Assembly (NCBI GenBank): GCA_016182965.1
Contig: JACPFM010000038.1
Span: forward strand, 1-61,003
DNA: 61,003 nucleotides
From: Deltaproteobacteria bacterium
GTDB taxonomy: Bacteria > Myxococcota_A > Polyangia > Polyangiales > JADJMO01
Direction of reading: 5' to 3'
Shown: one piece after another, positions 45,201 to 52,981 of the stretch
Layout: each line of letters begins with the position of its first letter
Position numbering within the stretch: position 1 is the stretch's first letter
Notes under the pieces: generated by a model
Databases searched by the model: none
What the model saw: only the letters and a program-made list of their open reading frames with translations
What the model was told of the DNA's origin: nothing
Made by a program: the position numbers and the translations under genes

Positions 45201-45761
45201 TCACGGCGGCGGCGGGAGGTCCTTGTGCGTCACCACCCATGCGCCCGCCTTGCAGGTCGCGAACGTCTGCGACCAGAAGCACTGGCCCCAGCTGCACGTC
45301 TTGCCCTGGGTCGCGCACGAGGCGCCGTGGCTCGGCGGAACGAACGGGCACCCGTCGGCGCGCAGGGTGCCCGGCAGCTTCGGATCGCAGCGCCACTGTC
45401 CCGGAGAGCCGGGCGGCGTCGGACGATACGCGCCACCGCACTGCGGCGGCGCCACGCACCCGCACTCGCCCTCCGGGTACGCGCACTCCGCCGCCGGGAT
45501 CGCGAGGACGCAGATGGCCGTCTGCGCCGCCGCGAAGCTCGGCGGACACACCGGCTTCTTCGCGACGGCGCCGGTGTCTGCGAGGGGTGCCGCACCCGTG
45601 TCGGCAGGAGCAGCGTCCGCGCCCGTCGCCGATGCGTCGGTCACGACAACGACGCTCGTCGTCGCGCCGGGCGCCGCGTCGGAGACAGGCGTGGCGGCGG
45701 TCTCGGCGCGCGGCGGCGGACTGCAGGCGACGAGCGCCGCCACGATGACGAGAAGGCGCAT
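45201..45761 (-). CDS. Cys-rich lipoprotein
   Basis: The start is ATG 45759-45761 (MRLLVIVAALVACSPPPRAE, lipobox LVAC). The 186-residue product has an Ala/Thr-rich linker of about 60 residues, then a compact Cys-rich domain with twelve or so cysteines (CAYPEGECGCVAPPQCGGAY, GASCATQGKTCSWGQCFWSQ). The pattern suggests a disulfide-stabilised exported domain found in myxobacteria. Function unknown. Confidence 0.7.
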   Translation of the reverse strand: MRLLVIVAALVACSPPPRAETAATPVSDAAPGATTSVVVVTDASATGADAAPADTGAAPLADTGAVAKKPVCPPSFAAAQTAICVLAIPAAECAYPEGECGCVAPPQCGGAYRPTPPGSPGQWRCDPKLPGTLRADGCPFVPPSHGASCATQGKTCSWGQCFWSQTFATCKAGAWVVTHKDLPPPP

Positions 45762-45821
45762 CGGCGCATCGTACCCGAACGACCGAGGCACGCGCTCCGC
45801 CGGGCTGGTACGCTCCGGTGC

Positions 45822-46211
45822 ATGGCGCGCATCAACCTCCCCGCGTTCTTCCTCGCCGTCGTCTCGGTCTCGGTCGCCGCGTGCGGCGACGACTCGTCGG
45901 GCAGCGAGGCGCAGCGGCGCGGCGTCGGCGCCGCGTGCACCTCCAACGCGGACTGCGTCGAGGCCGGCCAGACCTGCCTCGGCTTCAAGGGCGGTTACTG
46001 CGGCGTGCAGGGCTGCAGCAAGGCGGGCGACTGCCCGGGCGGCTCGGCGTGCGTCGCGCACACCGACGGCAAGAACTACTGCTTCCTCATCTGCAACGAC
46101 AAGCCGCAGTGCAACACGTTCCGGCCGGTCGACGTCGAGGCGAACTGCTCGTCGAGCGTCACCTTCGTCGACGGGACCAAGGGCGCGAAGGCGTGCGTCC
46201 CGCCGTCCTGA
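45822..46211 (+). CDS. Small Cys-rich lipoprotein
   Basis: From ATG 45822 the 129-residue product starts MARINLPAFFLAVVSVSVAAC (lipobox VAAC). The mature part has Cys modules GAACTSNADCVEAGQTCLGF, GVQGCSKAGDCPGGSACVAH and YCFLICNDKPQCNTFRP, similar to EB-type repeats. It is divergent from the lipoprotein at 45201-45761, 60 bp apart. Confidence 0.75.
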   Translation: MARINLPAFFLAVVSVSVAACGDDSSGSEAQRRGVGAACTSNADCVEAGQTCLGFKGGYCGVQGCSKAGDCPGGSACVAHTDGKNYCFLICNDKPQCNTFRPVDVEANCSSSVTFVDGTKGAKACVPPS

Positions 46212-46296
46212 CCGCCTGCCCGCCCGAGGGGCCCGGGTCCTACCACCGCGTCACGGCGCGGTTTGCACGCAGGCGCGTTCGAGGCACGCTCTCTCC

Positions 46297-47553
46297 GTGA
46301 AGCAATCGGCGTGGCGCACAGCGGCGGCGGGCCTCATCGGCAACGTGCTCGAGTGGTTCGACTTCGCGGTGTACGGGTACTTCGCGAGCGACATCGGGAA
46401 GCAGTTCTTCCCGCGCTCCAGCCCCGTCGCGGGCCAGCTCCTGTCGCTCGCGGTGTTCGCGGTGGGGTTCGCCGCGCGTCCGCTCGGCAGCGTGGTGCTC
46501 GGGCTCGTCGGCGATCGAATCGGGCGGCGCGCGCTGCTCACGCTGTCGATCGCGCTGATGGGCTGCGCGACGCTCGGCATCGGCCTCCTGCCGACGTACG
46601 CGCAGATCGGCGTCGCCGCGCCGGTGCTCCTGGTGCTGCTGCGGCTCGTCCAGGGGTTCTCGCTCGGCGGCGAGTTCACCGGGTCGATGGTCTACACGAC
46701 CGAGCTCGCGTCGCCGACGCTGCGCGGTCTGGTGAGCAGCTCGACGGCCGTCGGCACGACGATCGGGTTCATCCTCGGATCGATCACCGCGTGGGCCGTG
46801 CATCGGGCGCTCGGCCCCGAGGCCGCCTCCGCGTGGGGCTGGCGCATCCCCTTCGTGGGCAGCCTCCTCTTCGTCGTCGCGGGCTGGCTGCTCCGCCGCG
46901 GGATCACCGAGTCCGCGCACGCCGAGAAGGCGGCGGCCGAGCGCGCGCCCGTCCTCTCGTCGCTCGCCAAGGACCTCCGCCCGATGATCGAGACGTTCGG
47001 CATCGTCGCGATGACCAACGCCGCGTACTACCTCGCGTTCACGTTCGCGGTGGAGCGGCGCAAGACGATGACCGGCGAGGGCGGCGAGGCGTTCTTCCTC
47101 GCCAACACGGCGAGCCTCGTCGTGGTGCTCCTCGCGAAGCCGACCGGAGGTTGGCTCTCCGATCGCGTCGGGCGCAAGCGGATGATGATCGCGCTCACCG
47201 CCGTGACGATGGGCGTCGTCTTCTTCTCCCTCGACATCATGCTGCACGGCTCGCCCAGGCAGTTCATGCTCGGTCAGCTGCTGCTCGCCGTGCCGCTCGG
47301 GATGGCGCTCGGGCTGCAGGGCGCGATGGTGGTCGAGATCTTCCCGCTGCGCACCCGCGTGACGTCGATGAGCGTCGCCTACAGCGTCAGCCTCGCGCTC
47401 GCCGGCGGCACCGCGCCGCTGCTCTCGACCTGGCTGATCGAGCGCTTCAAGAACCCCATGCTGCCCGCGTACGCCATCATCCTCTACGGCCTGCTCGGCT
47501 TCGCGATCATGGCGCCGATGCGCGAGACCAACACCCGCTCGCTCGACTCGTGA
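46297..47553 (+). CDS. MFS transporter, metabolite:H+ symporter (MHS) type
   Basis: The start is GTG 46297. The 418-residue product has about twelve hydrophobic segments. The MHS-family start GLIGNVLEWFDFAVYGYFAS is present, as are GDRIGRRALLTLS (loop 2-3 motif), GFSLGGEFTGSMVYTTE and GGWLSDRVGRKRMM (loop 8-9 motif). Relatives include ProP (proline/betaine), KgtP and citrate symporters. The substrate cannot be told from the sequence. It converges with the lipoprotein at 47569, 15 bp away. Confidence 0.88.
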   Translation: MKQSAWRTAAAGLIGNVLEWFDFAVYGYFASDIGKQFFPRSSPVAGQLLSLAVFAVGFAARPLGSVVLGLVGDRIGRRALLTLSIALMGCATLGIGLLPTYAQIGVAAPVLLVLLRLVQGFSLGGEFTGSMVYTTELASPTLRGLVSSSTAVGTTIGFILGSITAWAVHRALGPEAASAWGWRIPFVGSLLFVVAGWLLRRGITESAHAEKAAAERAPVLSSLAKDLRPMIETFGIVAMTNAAYYLAFTFAVERRKTMTGEGGEAFFLANTASLVVVLLAKPTGGWLSDRVGRKRMMIALTAVTMGVVFFSLDIMLHGSPRQFMLGQLLLAVPLGMALGLQGAMVVEIFPLRTRVTSMSVAYSVSLALAGGTAPLLSTWLIERFKNPMLPAYAIILYGLLGFAIMAPMRETNTRSLDS

Positions 47554-47568
47554 TCACCTGAGGGCGCG

Positions 47569-48384
47569 CTATCGGTAGGCGAACGCCTGGCCGTCCCACT
47601 TCAGCACGCGGTCGTCGACCACGATCTCGTGCGGAGGAGCCGCGCCGGTGATCGTCGGCTTGTTGTCGGCGGTGACGTCGACGATCGGCTCCGGGTAGCC
47701 GCGCTGCATCGTCCACGCGCGCAGCGTGTGACACGCCTTCTGCATCGGCCGCACGCACGAAGACCAAGTCGCCACGACGTCGTCGGCGTCCTTGGAGTGC
47801 AGCTCGCGCGCGTCGACGTCCACCGGCGCGGCGTCGACGGTCTTCGCCTTCACGCGGACGGCGCCGATCTTGAGCACGCGCTCTTCATTGCTGGTCGAGC
47901 CGAGGAAGGCGATCCATCCGTCGTCGTCGCGCAGGCCGTCGCTGCCCGGTTCGCCGCGGAAGGAGGCGACGAGCACGCGCTCACGCCCGAGGCGGTCGAC
48001 GAGCGAGGCCTTCCCGATCCACACGTGACCGTTGCTCCCTCCGGGCGCCGCGAGCCCGAAGCGACGGAGGACGGCGACCGCATCGCTGCGGCTCGAGGCC
48101 GCGGCGACCTCCTGCTCGACGATGGACGCGGGCACCGAGGGGAAGTCGAACGCGTCGACCAGGACGCCCTTGGAGTTGGGCCGCAGATAGCGAGGCCCGG
48201 CGGGCTCGGCGCCGGCCTTCGTCGGCGTCGCCGAGTCGACCTCGGGCGCGCTCTGTGCCGTGGCCTTGGGCGCGGCCTGGGCCTGAGGCTTCTTCGGCGC
48301 ATCACGCTCGTCGTCACGCCTGTCGCCCTTGCAAGCGACGAGCGCGATCGTCACGAGGAGCGCGCCGCGACCGAGAACCCGCAC
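47569..48384 (-). CDS. Lipoprotein of unknown function
   Basis: The 271-residue product begins MRVLGRGALLVTIALVACKG (lipobox LVAC), followed by a charged Ala/Pro-rich linker to about residue 65. The folded part has [40 protein letters not shown] and a C-terminal strand pair (EIVVDDRVLKWDGQAFAYR). A Cys pair (SSCVRPMQKACHTL) may form a disulfide. No family was recognised. Confidence 0.65.
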   Translation of the reverse strand: MRVLGRGALLVTIALVACKGDRRDDERDAPKKPQAQAAPKATAQSAPEVDSATPTKAGAEPAGPRYLRPNSKGVLVDAFDFPSVPASIVEQEVAAASSRSDAVAVLRRFGLAAPGGSNGHVWIGKASLVDRLGRERVLVASFRGEPGSDGLRDDDGWIAFLGSTSNEERVLKIGAVRVKAKTVDAAPVDVDARELHSKDADDVVATWSSCVRPMQKACHTLRAWTMQRGYPEPIVDVTADNKPTITGAAPPHEIVVDDRVLKWDGQAFAYR

Positions 48385-48442
48385 CGCACCGAGTCTAGGT
48401 CAGCGGTCGTGATTGTGGGACACCGACCCTGCACTCGCTCGC

Positions 48443-48533
48443 TCGACCCGGGTCGAAGGTCGAAGCGCTCCTGATCTCACCGTTCGAACGGTAGGAGCCG
48501 CGACTCCCCAGGTCGTCACGCCGGCGTGACGAC
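48443..48533. promoter_or_regulatory. Three successive perfect palindromes upstream of the lectin gene
   Basis: TCGACCCGGGTCGA (48443-48456), ACCGTTCGAACGGT (48479-48492) and GTCGTCACGCCGGCGTGACG-AC (48512-48533, 22 bp) are each their own reverse complement. They sit in the divergent spacer between the lipoprotein (start 48384) and the lectin gene (start 48618). Operator sites are the likeliest explanation, but the 22-bp one could also be a hairpin. Confidence 0.6.
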
Positions 48534-48617
48534 GGCTGCGCGAATCGAGCCGATTTCCTCGGGTATTCGCGTTGGCGCGCGACGTGAACATGGCGACGCC
48601 GAGGAGGATCGGAAATC

Positions 48618-49616
48618 ATGTCCAGCCGCGCGCTCTCCGTTCGTTTGGCTTCGTCGTTGACCGTCGTGACCGCGATGGCCGCTCTCATGGGCGGGTGCCT
48701 GGTGGAAGGCACCGCCGAAGGCGACGACGACCGGGAGGCGCAAGGCGCGCACGACGGTCGCACGGTGACGATCACCTCGATCCACGACGGCAAGGTCGTC
48801 GACGTGCTCGCGGGCAGCCGCGACGACGGCGCGGCGATCATCCAGTGGGCGAGCAACGGCGGCGACAACCAGAAGTGGAAGCTGCGGTCGGTGCGCAGCA
48901 ACATCTACGAGCTCGTCGCCGTCCACAGCGGCAAGTGCCTGGAGATCGCCGGCGATCGCAACGGCGCGCGCGCGAAGCAGGCGACCTGCCGGCACACCAG
49001 CGCGCAGCGCTTCCGCCTGCGCTGGACCGGCGACAGCCACACCATCGTCAGCCTCGCGAGCAGCAAGTGCCTCGACGTGACCGACTTCCGCAAGGACGAC
49101 GGCGCGCCGCTGCAGCAGTGGAGCTGCTCGGGCAACGACAACCAGTCCTGGAAGCTGCGTGACGCGACCGGAACCAGCACGCCGCCGCCGCCGCCGCCGC
49201 CGCCGCCGGATGGAGGCACCTCGACGCCGCTGGTGTGGCGCAAGGCGAACCTCACGAACTACACGTCGTATCCCGACCCGGGCAGCGAGGAGTGCGTGAA
49301 GTACAGCGGCTGCGAGTGGGCCGGTCAGTTCGCCGCGCTCTCCGGCAAGCAGCCGGAGAGCTGGGTCAAGTCGCACAACATCGCCGCGGTCCACGGCAAG
49401 GACTTCGACAAGTACAAGCTGAAGACCCTGCGCCTGCGCCAGGGCGGCCGGACGATCGACGCCACCGTCTACGACATGTGCGCCGACTCCGACTGCAGCG
49501 GTTGCTGCACCGAGAACAGCAAGGAGACCGGGTTCCTCATCGACATCGAGAAGTACACGATGGAGCGCTTCGGCAGCGGCGACGGCATCGTCGAGTGGAC
49601 CTGTCTCGACTGCTGA
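48618..49616 (+). CDS. Secreted ricin-type lectin with C-terminal barwin/expansin-like domain
   Basis: The start follows GGAGGATC. The 332-residue product has a lipoprotein-type signal peptide (AALMGGCLVEG) and a ricin beta-trefoil of about residues 45-185, with the QxW-type repeats GGDNQKWKLRS and GNDNQSWKLRD, KCLEIAGDRNG and KCLDVTDFRKD. A proline run (about 190-200) leads to a C-terminal domain with paired Cys (ATVYDMCADSDCSGCCTENS, GFLIDIEKYTMERFG, EWTCLDC) that resembles a double-psi beta barrel. It likely binds a polysaccharide outside the cell. The three palindromes upstream may regulate it. Confidence 0.8.
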   Translation: MSSRALSVRLASSLTVVTAMAALMGGCLVEGTAEGDDDREAQGAHDGRTVTITSIHDGKVVDVLAGSRDDGAAIIQWASNGGDNQKWKLRSVRSNIYELVAVHSGKCLEIAGDRNGARAKQATCRHTSAQRFRLRWTGDSHTIVSLASSKCLDVTDFRKDDGAPLQQWSCSGNDNQSWKLRDATGTSTPPPPPPPPPDGGTSTPLVWRKANLTNYTSYPDPGSEECVKYSGCEWAGQFAALSGKQPESWVKSHNIAAVHGKDFDKYKLKTLRLRQGGRTIDATVYDMCADSDCSGCCTENSKETGFLIDIEKYTMERFGSGDGIVEWTCLDC

Positions 49617-49733
49617 AGGCAGCTGTCACGGCCGCGGAACACGGACGTTCCGGACGCTCGCGCGGACCGGGTCGACCTTCGACCGGGCTCACGGAGCCGA
49701 CGGAGGCGCCGCCGCCGACCATGGCGAAACACG

Positions 49734-50672
49734 CTACGGCACGTACGCCTTCGTGAGGCACCACGTGCGATCGTCGCAGGACGGATCGGCAGGCGACACG
49801 CCCAACGCCGCGCACGAAGGCGACGGCGCCACCGGCGTCACGTGCATGATCACCCGGAGCTCGCGGCCCTTCGCGGTCGGATCGTCCTTCAGGTCGATGG
49901 CCACGTCGAAGCCCATCGTCGTGCCGGGCGACGCCTGGTTCTTCAGCGTGGTCCACGGGTAGTGCAGCTCGATCTCGAAGCCGCCCTGCACGCGCCGCGA
50001 GTGCCAGTCCGAGTCGGCGAGCGGTGCGCCGCGCTTGCCGTCGACGTAGCGCGCGCCGAGCCCCTCGGCTGTGGCCGACGGCGGCGTGAGCACGAGGTGT
50101 TGGCCCTCGTCGGCGTCGAGCGCGCCGGTGAGCGTGCGGTCGTGGTGGCCGCGCAGGAAGATCTCGACCGCGTCGCCCTGCACCAGATCGTCGCGGTCGA
50201 CGAGCACCCGCGGATCGCCGAGCACCTGCACGAAGACGTGCACGCCGTACGCGGAGAGCCCGGCGCGCACCTCGAGCTTCTGCTTGAAGCGCGCGGGCGC
50301 CGGCGAGGGGCTGGTGCGCGCGGCGTCGGCGACGGTGAAGCGGCGCGGCGGCGTCGCCTGCTTGCCGGAGGTCAGATCGCGGCAGAACTCGCGGGCGTCG
50401 CCGTCGGGCTCCCACGTGCCCGGGAACTCGCGCAGCTCGTCGCAGGGCGCCGCCTTCTCGAGCTGCGGCGGGCACGCCATCGGCACCGGGAACGCCGAGG
50501 AGTCCTCCGGCTCGAGGTAGGTGTCGGGCTCGCCGTCGAAGGCGGCCTCGGCCGCGAACGGCGAGTCGTCGATCGAACCGTCGATGGCCGCGCCGTCGCG
50601 AAAGCGGTGGTCCGGCCAGGAGCAGCCGGTGGCCAGCACGGCGAGCAACGCGAGCGCGACGAACCGACGCAT
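49734..50672 (-). CDS. CBM9/DOMON-like lipoprotein
   Basis: The 312-residue product starts MRRFVALALLAVLATGCSWP (lipobox ATGC). The middle and C-terminal part shows the beta-sandwich order of carbohydrate-binding module 9 and DOMON-like domains: YGVHVFVQVLGDPRVLVDRD, GDAVEIFLRGHHDRTLTG, GGFEIELHYPWTTLKNQ and MGFDVAIDLKDDP. Such modules bind sugars or haem. It lies between two secreted proteins with probable double-psi barrels. Confidence 0.75.
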   Translation of the reverse strand: MRRFVALALLAVLATGCSWPDHRFRDGAAIDGSIDDSPFAAEAAFDGEPDTYLEPEDSSAFPVPMACPPQLEKAAPCDELREFPGTWEPDGDAREFCRDLTSGKQATPPRRFTVADAARTSPSPAPARFKQKLEVRAGLSAYGVHVFVQVLGDPRVLVDRDDLVQGDAVEIFLRGHHDRTLTGALDADEGQHLVLTPPSATAEGLGARYVDGKRGAPLADSDWHSRRVQGGFEIELHYPWTTLKNQASPGTTMGFDVAIDLKDDPTAKGRELRVIMHVTPVAPSPSCAALGVSPADPSCDDRTWCLTKAYVP

Positions 50673-50747
50673 GTGCGTCGCTCATCTTGAAGCGATCGGT
50701 CGCGAATCGCTACCGGACACTTTCGCCTGTCGCGTCGAGCCTACCGA

Positions 50748-51878
50748 TCACCCGCACGAGCCGTCGGGCTTCGGCGTCAGATCCCAGTTGCAGCAACACT
50801 TCGTCCCCGGCACCTGCGCGTGGTGCGGCGACGGCCCGTCGTCGCACTGGAACGAGCCCGCCTTGCAGCTCGCCGCGCCGGGCGGCCACGCCGGGTTCGG
50901 CGGAAGGCACGAGCTCGGACGAACGCGATGGATGCGGCAGCTGCCGTTCTTCGAGTCGGCGCCGCAGACGTGGTTGAACGCGCCGGTGTCGAGATCGAAA
51001 TGCGGGTGGTTGTTCGACGCGCACCAGTCGCAGTCGGCCTTCTCCTCGGCGCAGCCGCGCCCGCAGCAGGCGGCGCTCACGCCGGGCGCGCTGCCGACGC
51101 ACGCGCAGTTCGGCTCCATGTCGGGCGCGCTGACGCACGGACCGCACTCCATGAAGCCAGAGCCCTTGCAGCGACAGTAGCCGCCGCAGCGATCGGTCAG
51201 CGCGACGATGGCCGTGCCGCCCGGTCCGGTGACCTCGTAGCAGACGCCCGACGCCTCGGTGAGCCCGAGGCCCCACTTCGCCACCGGGGCGCCGGTCTTG
51301 GGATCGATCGCCTGCTGGCTGTTGCCGACGACCGTCGGGCTCGAGGCGGCGATGCCGACGCACGGCCCCGAGCCGCTTGCGCCCTCGCAGAGCGGGAGGC
51401 CGAGCCGCTTGGAGATCGCGGCGGCGTTGTCCTCGGGGAACGCGAGCTGCGTGACGCCGTGGCAGCCGCCGGTCGAGAGCGTGCAGTAGTAGGTCGCCCA
51501 CGCCTCGGGCAGCGTGGCGAGGCCCTTGTACTCGCCGCGGAACTGACAGACGCCGTCGACGCAGCGCCCGAGCGGCGGCGGGCAGGTCTCGGCCGTGCAC
51601 ACCGTCTTCGGCAGGCACACGTCGACGTCGCTCGCGACATGCAGCAGCGTGCCCTCCGGTCCGCACGCGGTCGTCGCAGACGGTCGCGCGTCTGCGGTCC
51701 GCGCCGGCTCACCGCCGTCGTCGGCGACCGCGTCGAGGGGAGGCGAGTCCCCGTCTTGGGGACTCGAGTCGACCGCCGCCGGCTCGAGGCCCGTGCCCTC
51801 GCGCGACGCGGCGCACCCGACGAGGACGGCGAACATCGCGGCAGACAGCAGGAATCGCGCGTATTTCGAGGAAGGCAC
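50748..51878 (-). CDS. Expansin/GH45-like double-psi-barrel lipoprotein
   Basis: The start is uncertain: GTG 51876-51878 gives VPSSKYARFLLSAAMFAVLVGC with lipobox LVGC, but no ribosome site; an AGGAGG lies at 51911-51916 in the wrong phase for it. The 376-residue product has an acidic linker, then a double-psi-barrel domain with ASGVCYEVTGPGGTAIVALT, DRCGGYCRCKGSGFMECGPC and NNHPHFDLDTGAFNHVCG. The HFDL motif is typical of expansins. Expansins loosen cellulose-rich walls without hydrolysis, and GH45 enzymes cut cellulose; which applies is not certain. Confidence 0.7.
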   Translation of the reverse strand: MPSSKYARFLLSAAMFAVLVGCAASREGTGLEPAAVDSSPQDGDSPPLDAVADDGGEPARTADARPSATTACGPEGTLLHVASDVDVCLPKTVCTAETCPPPLGRCVDGVCQFRGEYKGLATLPEAWATYYCTLSTGGCHGVTQLAFPEDNAAAISKRLGLPLCEGASGSGPCVGIAASSPTVVGNSQQAIDPKTGAPVAKWGLGLTEASGVCYEVTGPGGTAIVALTDRCGGYCRCKGSGFMECGPCVSAPDMEPNCACVGSAPGVSAACCGRGCAEEKADCDWCASNNHPHFDLDTGAFNHVCGADSKNGSCRIHRVRPSSCLPPNPAWPPGAASCKAGSFQCDDGPSPHHAQVPGTKCCCNWDLTPKPDGSCG

Positions 51879-51966
51879 GGTGGGCCGCGTCGCAACCCGC
51901 GTACCACCGTGAACCTCCTGACGTGCGGCCTGGATGGGGCGCCGTTGTCGATCGATGATCCCGGCG

Positions 51967-52941
51967 ATGTCCGTCGACGTGCAGCAGCAGGTGAAGCGAG
52001 GCGTGGAGCGGTTGCTCGCCGAGAGCGACGTCGCGCTCGCCTTTCGCACGCAGCGCGACCTGCTCGGCCGACGCGTCGATCCGACGGTGACGTGGTCGTT
52101 GCCCGAGGTCGAGCGAACGCTGCGTCGGCAGGCACCTGACGGCCGCTTCGCCCGCGGCGGTTTGCGGCCCGTGCGCTCCGCCGAGGACTACGACCAGCTC
52201 GAGACGTTCGAAGTCCTGCTCGAGCTGGTATCGAAGGTCGGCCTGGGCATCGAGCACCGGGCGATCGCGCGCGCCGCAGATTGGCTCCTCGGCCGACAGA
52301 CGCAGGCCGGCGACTTCCGCGGCATCCTGGGCTCGCAGTACACGCCGTACTACTCGGCGGCCATCGCCGCCGTCCTCGTCGAGGCCGGCGTCGACGATCC
52401 GCGCATCGATCGATGCATGCGCTGGCTGCTCTCGATGCGGCAAGCCGACGGCGGCTGGGCGATCCCGGTGCGGACCCGCGCCGAAGGCTCGAACCTCTCG
52501 CGCGCGATGACGCTGGCGAAGCCGCTCGCACCCGATCGAGAGAGGCCCTCCTCGCACCTCGTCACCGGGATCGTCCTGCGCGCCTTCGCGGCGCACCCGC
52601 GCTGGCGTCGCCACCAGGAGATCGCGCCCGCCTGCCGCCTGCTGGCCTCACGGATGTTCCAGGCCGACGCCTACGCCGATCGGAGAGCGGCGTCGTACTG
52701 GCGGAAGCTCGCGTTTCCCTTCCGGTGGACCGACGCGCTGAGCGCGCTCGACGCGCTGTCGCTGCTCGGCGTGTCGGCAGATGATCCCGACGTCGAGCGA
52801 GGGCTGCGGTGGCTTTGCCGAAAGCAGAGGCGCGACGGCAGCTGGGCGAGCGGCTATGCGCACGCCAAGGACCCGCGCGCGGCTCTCTGGGTAACGTTCG
52901 CGGCCTGCCGAACGCTCGCGCGGTTTTGCCTCGGTGGATGA
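51967..52941 (+). CDS. Terpene-cyclase-like alpha-toroid protein
   Basis: The start is ATG 51967 (MSVDVQQQVKRGVERLL). The 324-residue product has QW-type repeats of the prenyltransferase/squalene cyclase fold: ADWLLGRQTQAGDFRG, RWLLSMRQADGGWAIP and RWLCRKQRRDGSWASGYA. The DxDD or DCTAE catalytic motif of class II cyclases is not seen, and the length is half that of squalene-hopene cyclase. It may be an inactive or binding relative, or cyclise a short substrate. It is divergent from the expansin-like gene. Confidence 0.7.
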   Translation: MSVDVQQQVKRGVERLLAESDVALAFRTQRDLLGRRVDPTVTWSLPEVERTLRRQAPDGRFARGGLRPVRSAEDYDQLETFEVLLELVSKVGLGIEHRAIARAADWLLGRQTQAGDFRGILGSQYTPYYSAAIAAVLVEAGVDDPRIDRCMRWLLSMRQADGGWAIPVRTRAEGSNLSRAMTLAKPLAPDRERPSSHLVTGIVLRAFAAHPRWRRHQEIAPACRLLASRMFQADAYADRRAASYWRKLAFPFRWTDALSALDALSLLGVSADDPDVERGLRWLCRKQRRDGSWASGYAHAKDPRAALWVTFAACRTLARFCLGG

Positions 52942-52943
52942 CT

Positions 52944-52973
52944 GGCGCCGGCGGTCCGTCAGCCGCCGGCGCC
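52944..52973. terminator. Strong hairpin between convergent genes
   Basis: GGCGCCGGCGG (52944-52954) pairs perfectly with CCGCCGGCGCC (52963-52973) around an 8-nt loop. It lies directly after the toroid gene stop and before the end of the Cys-repeat gene. There is no T run, so termination is inferred from stem strength and place. Confidence 0.65.
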
Positions 52974-52981
52974 CGATCCGA

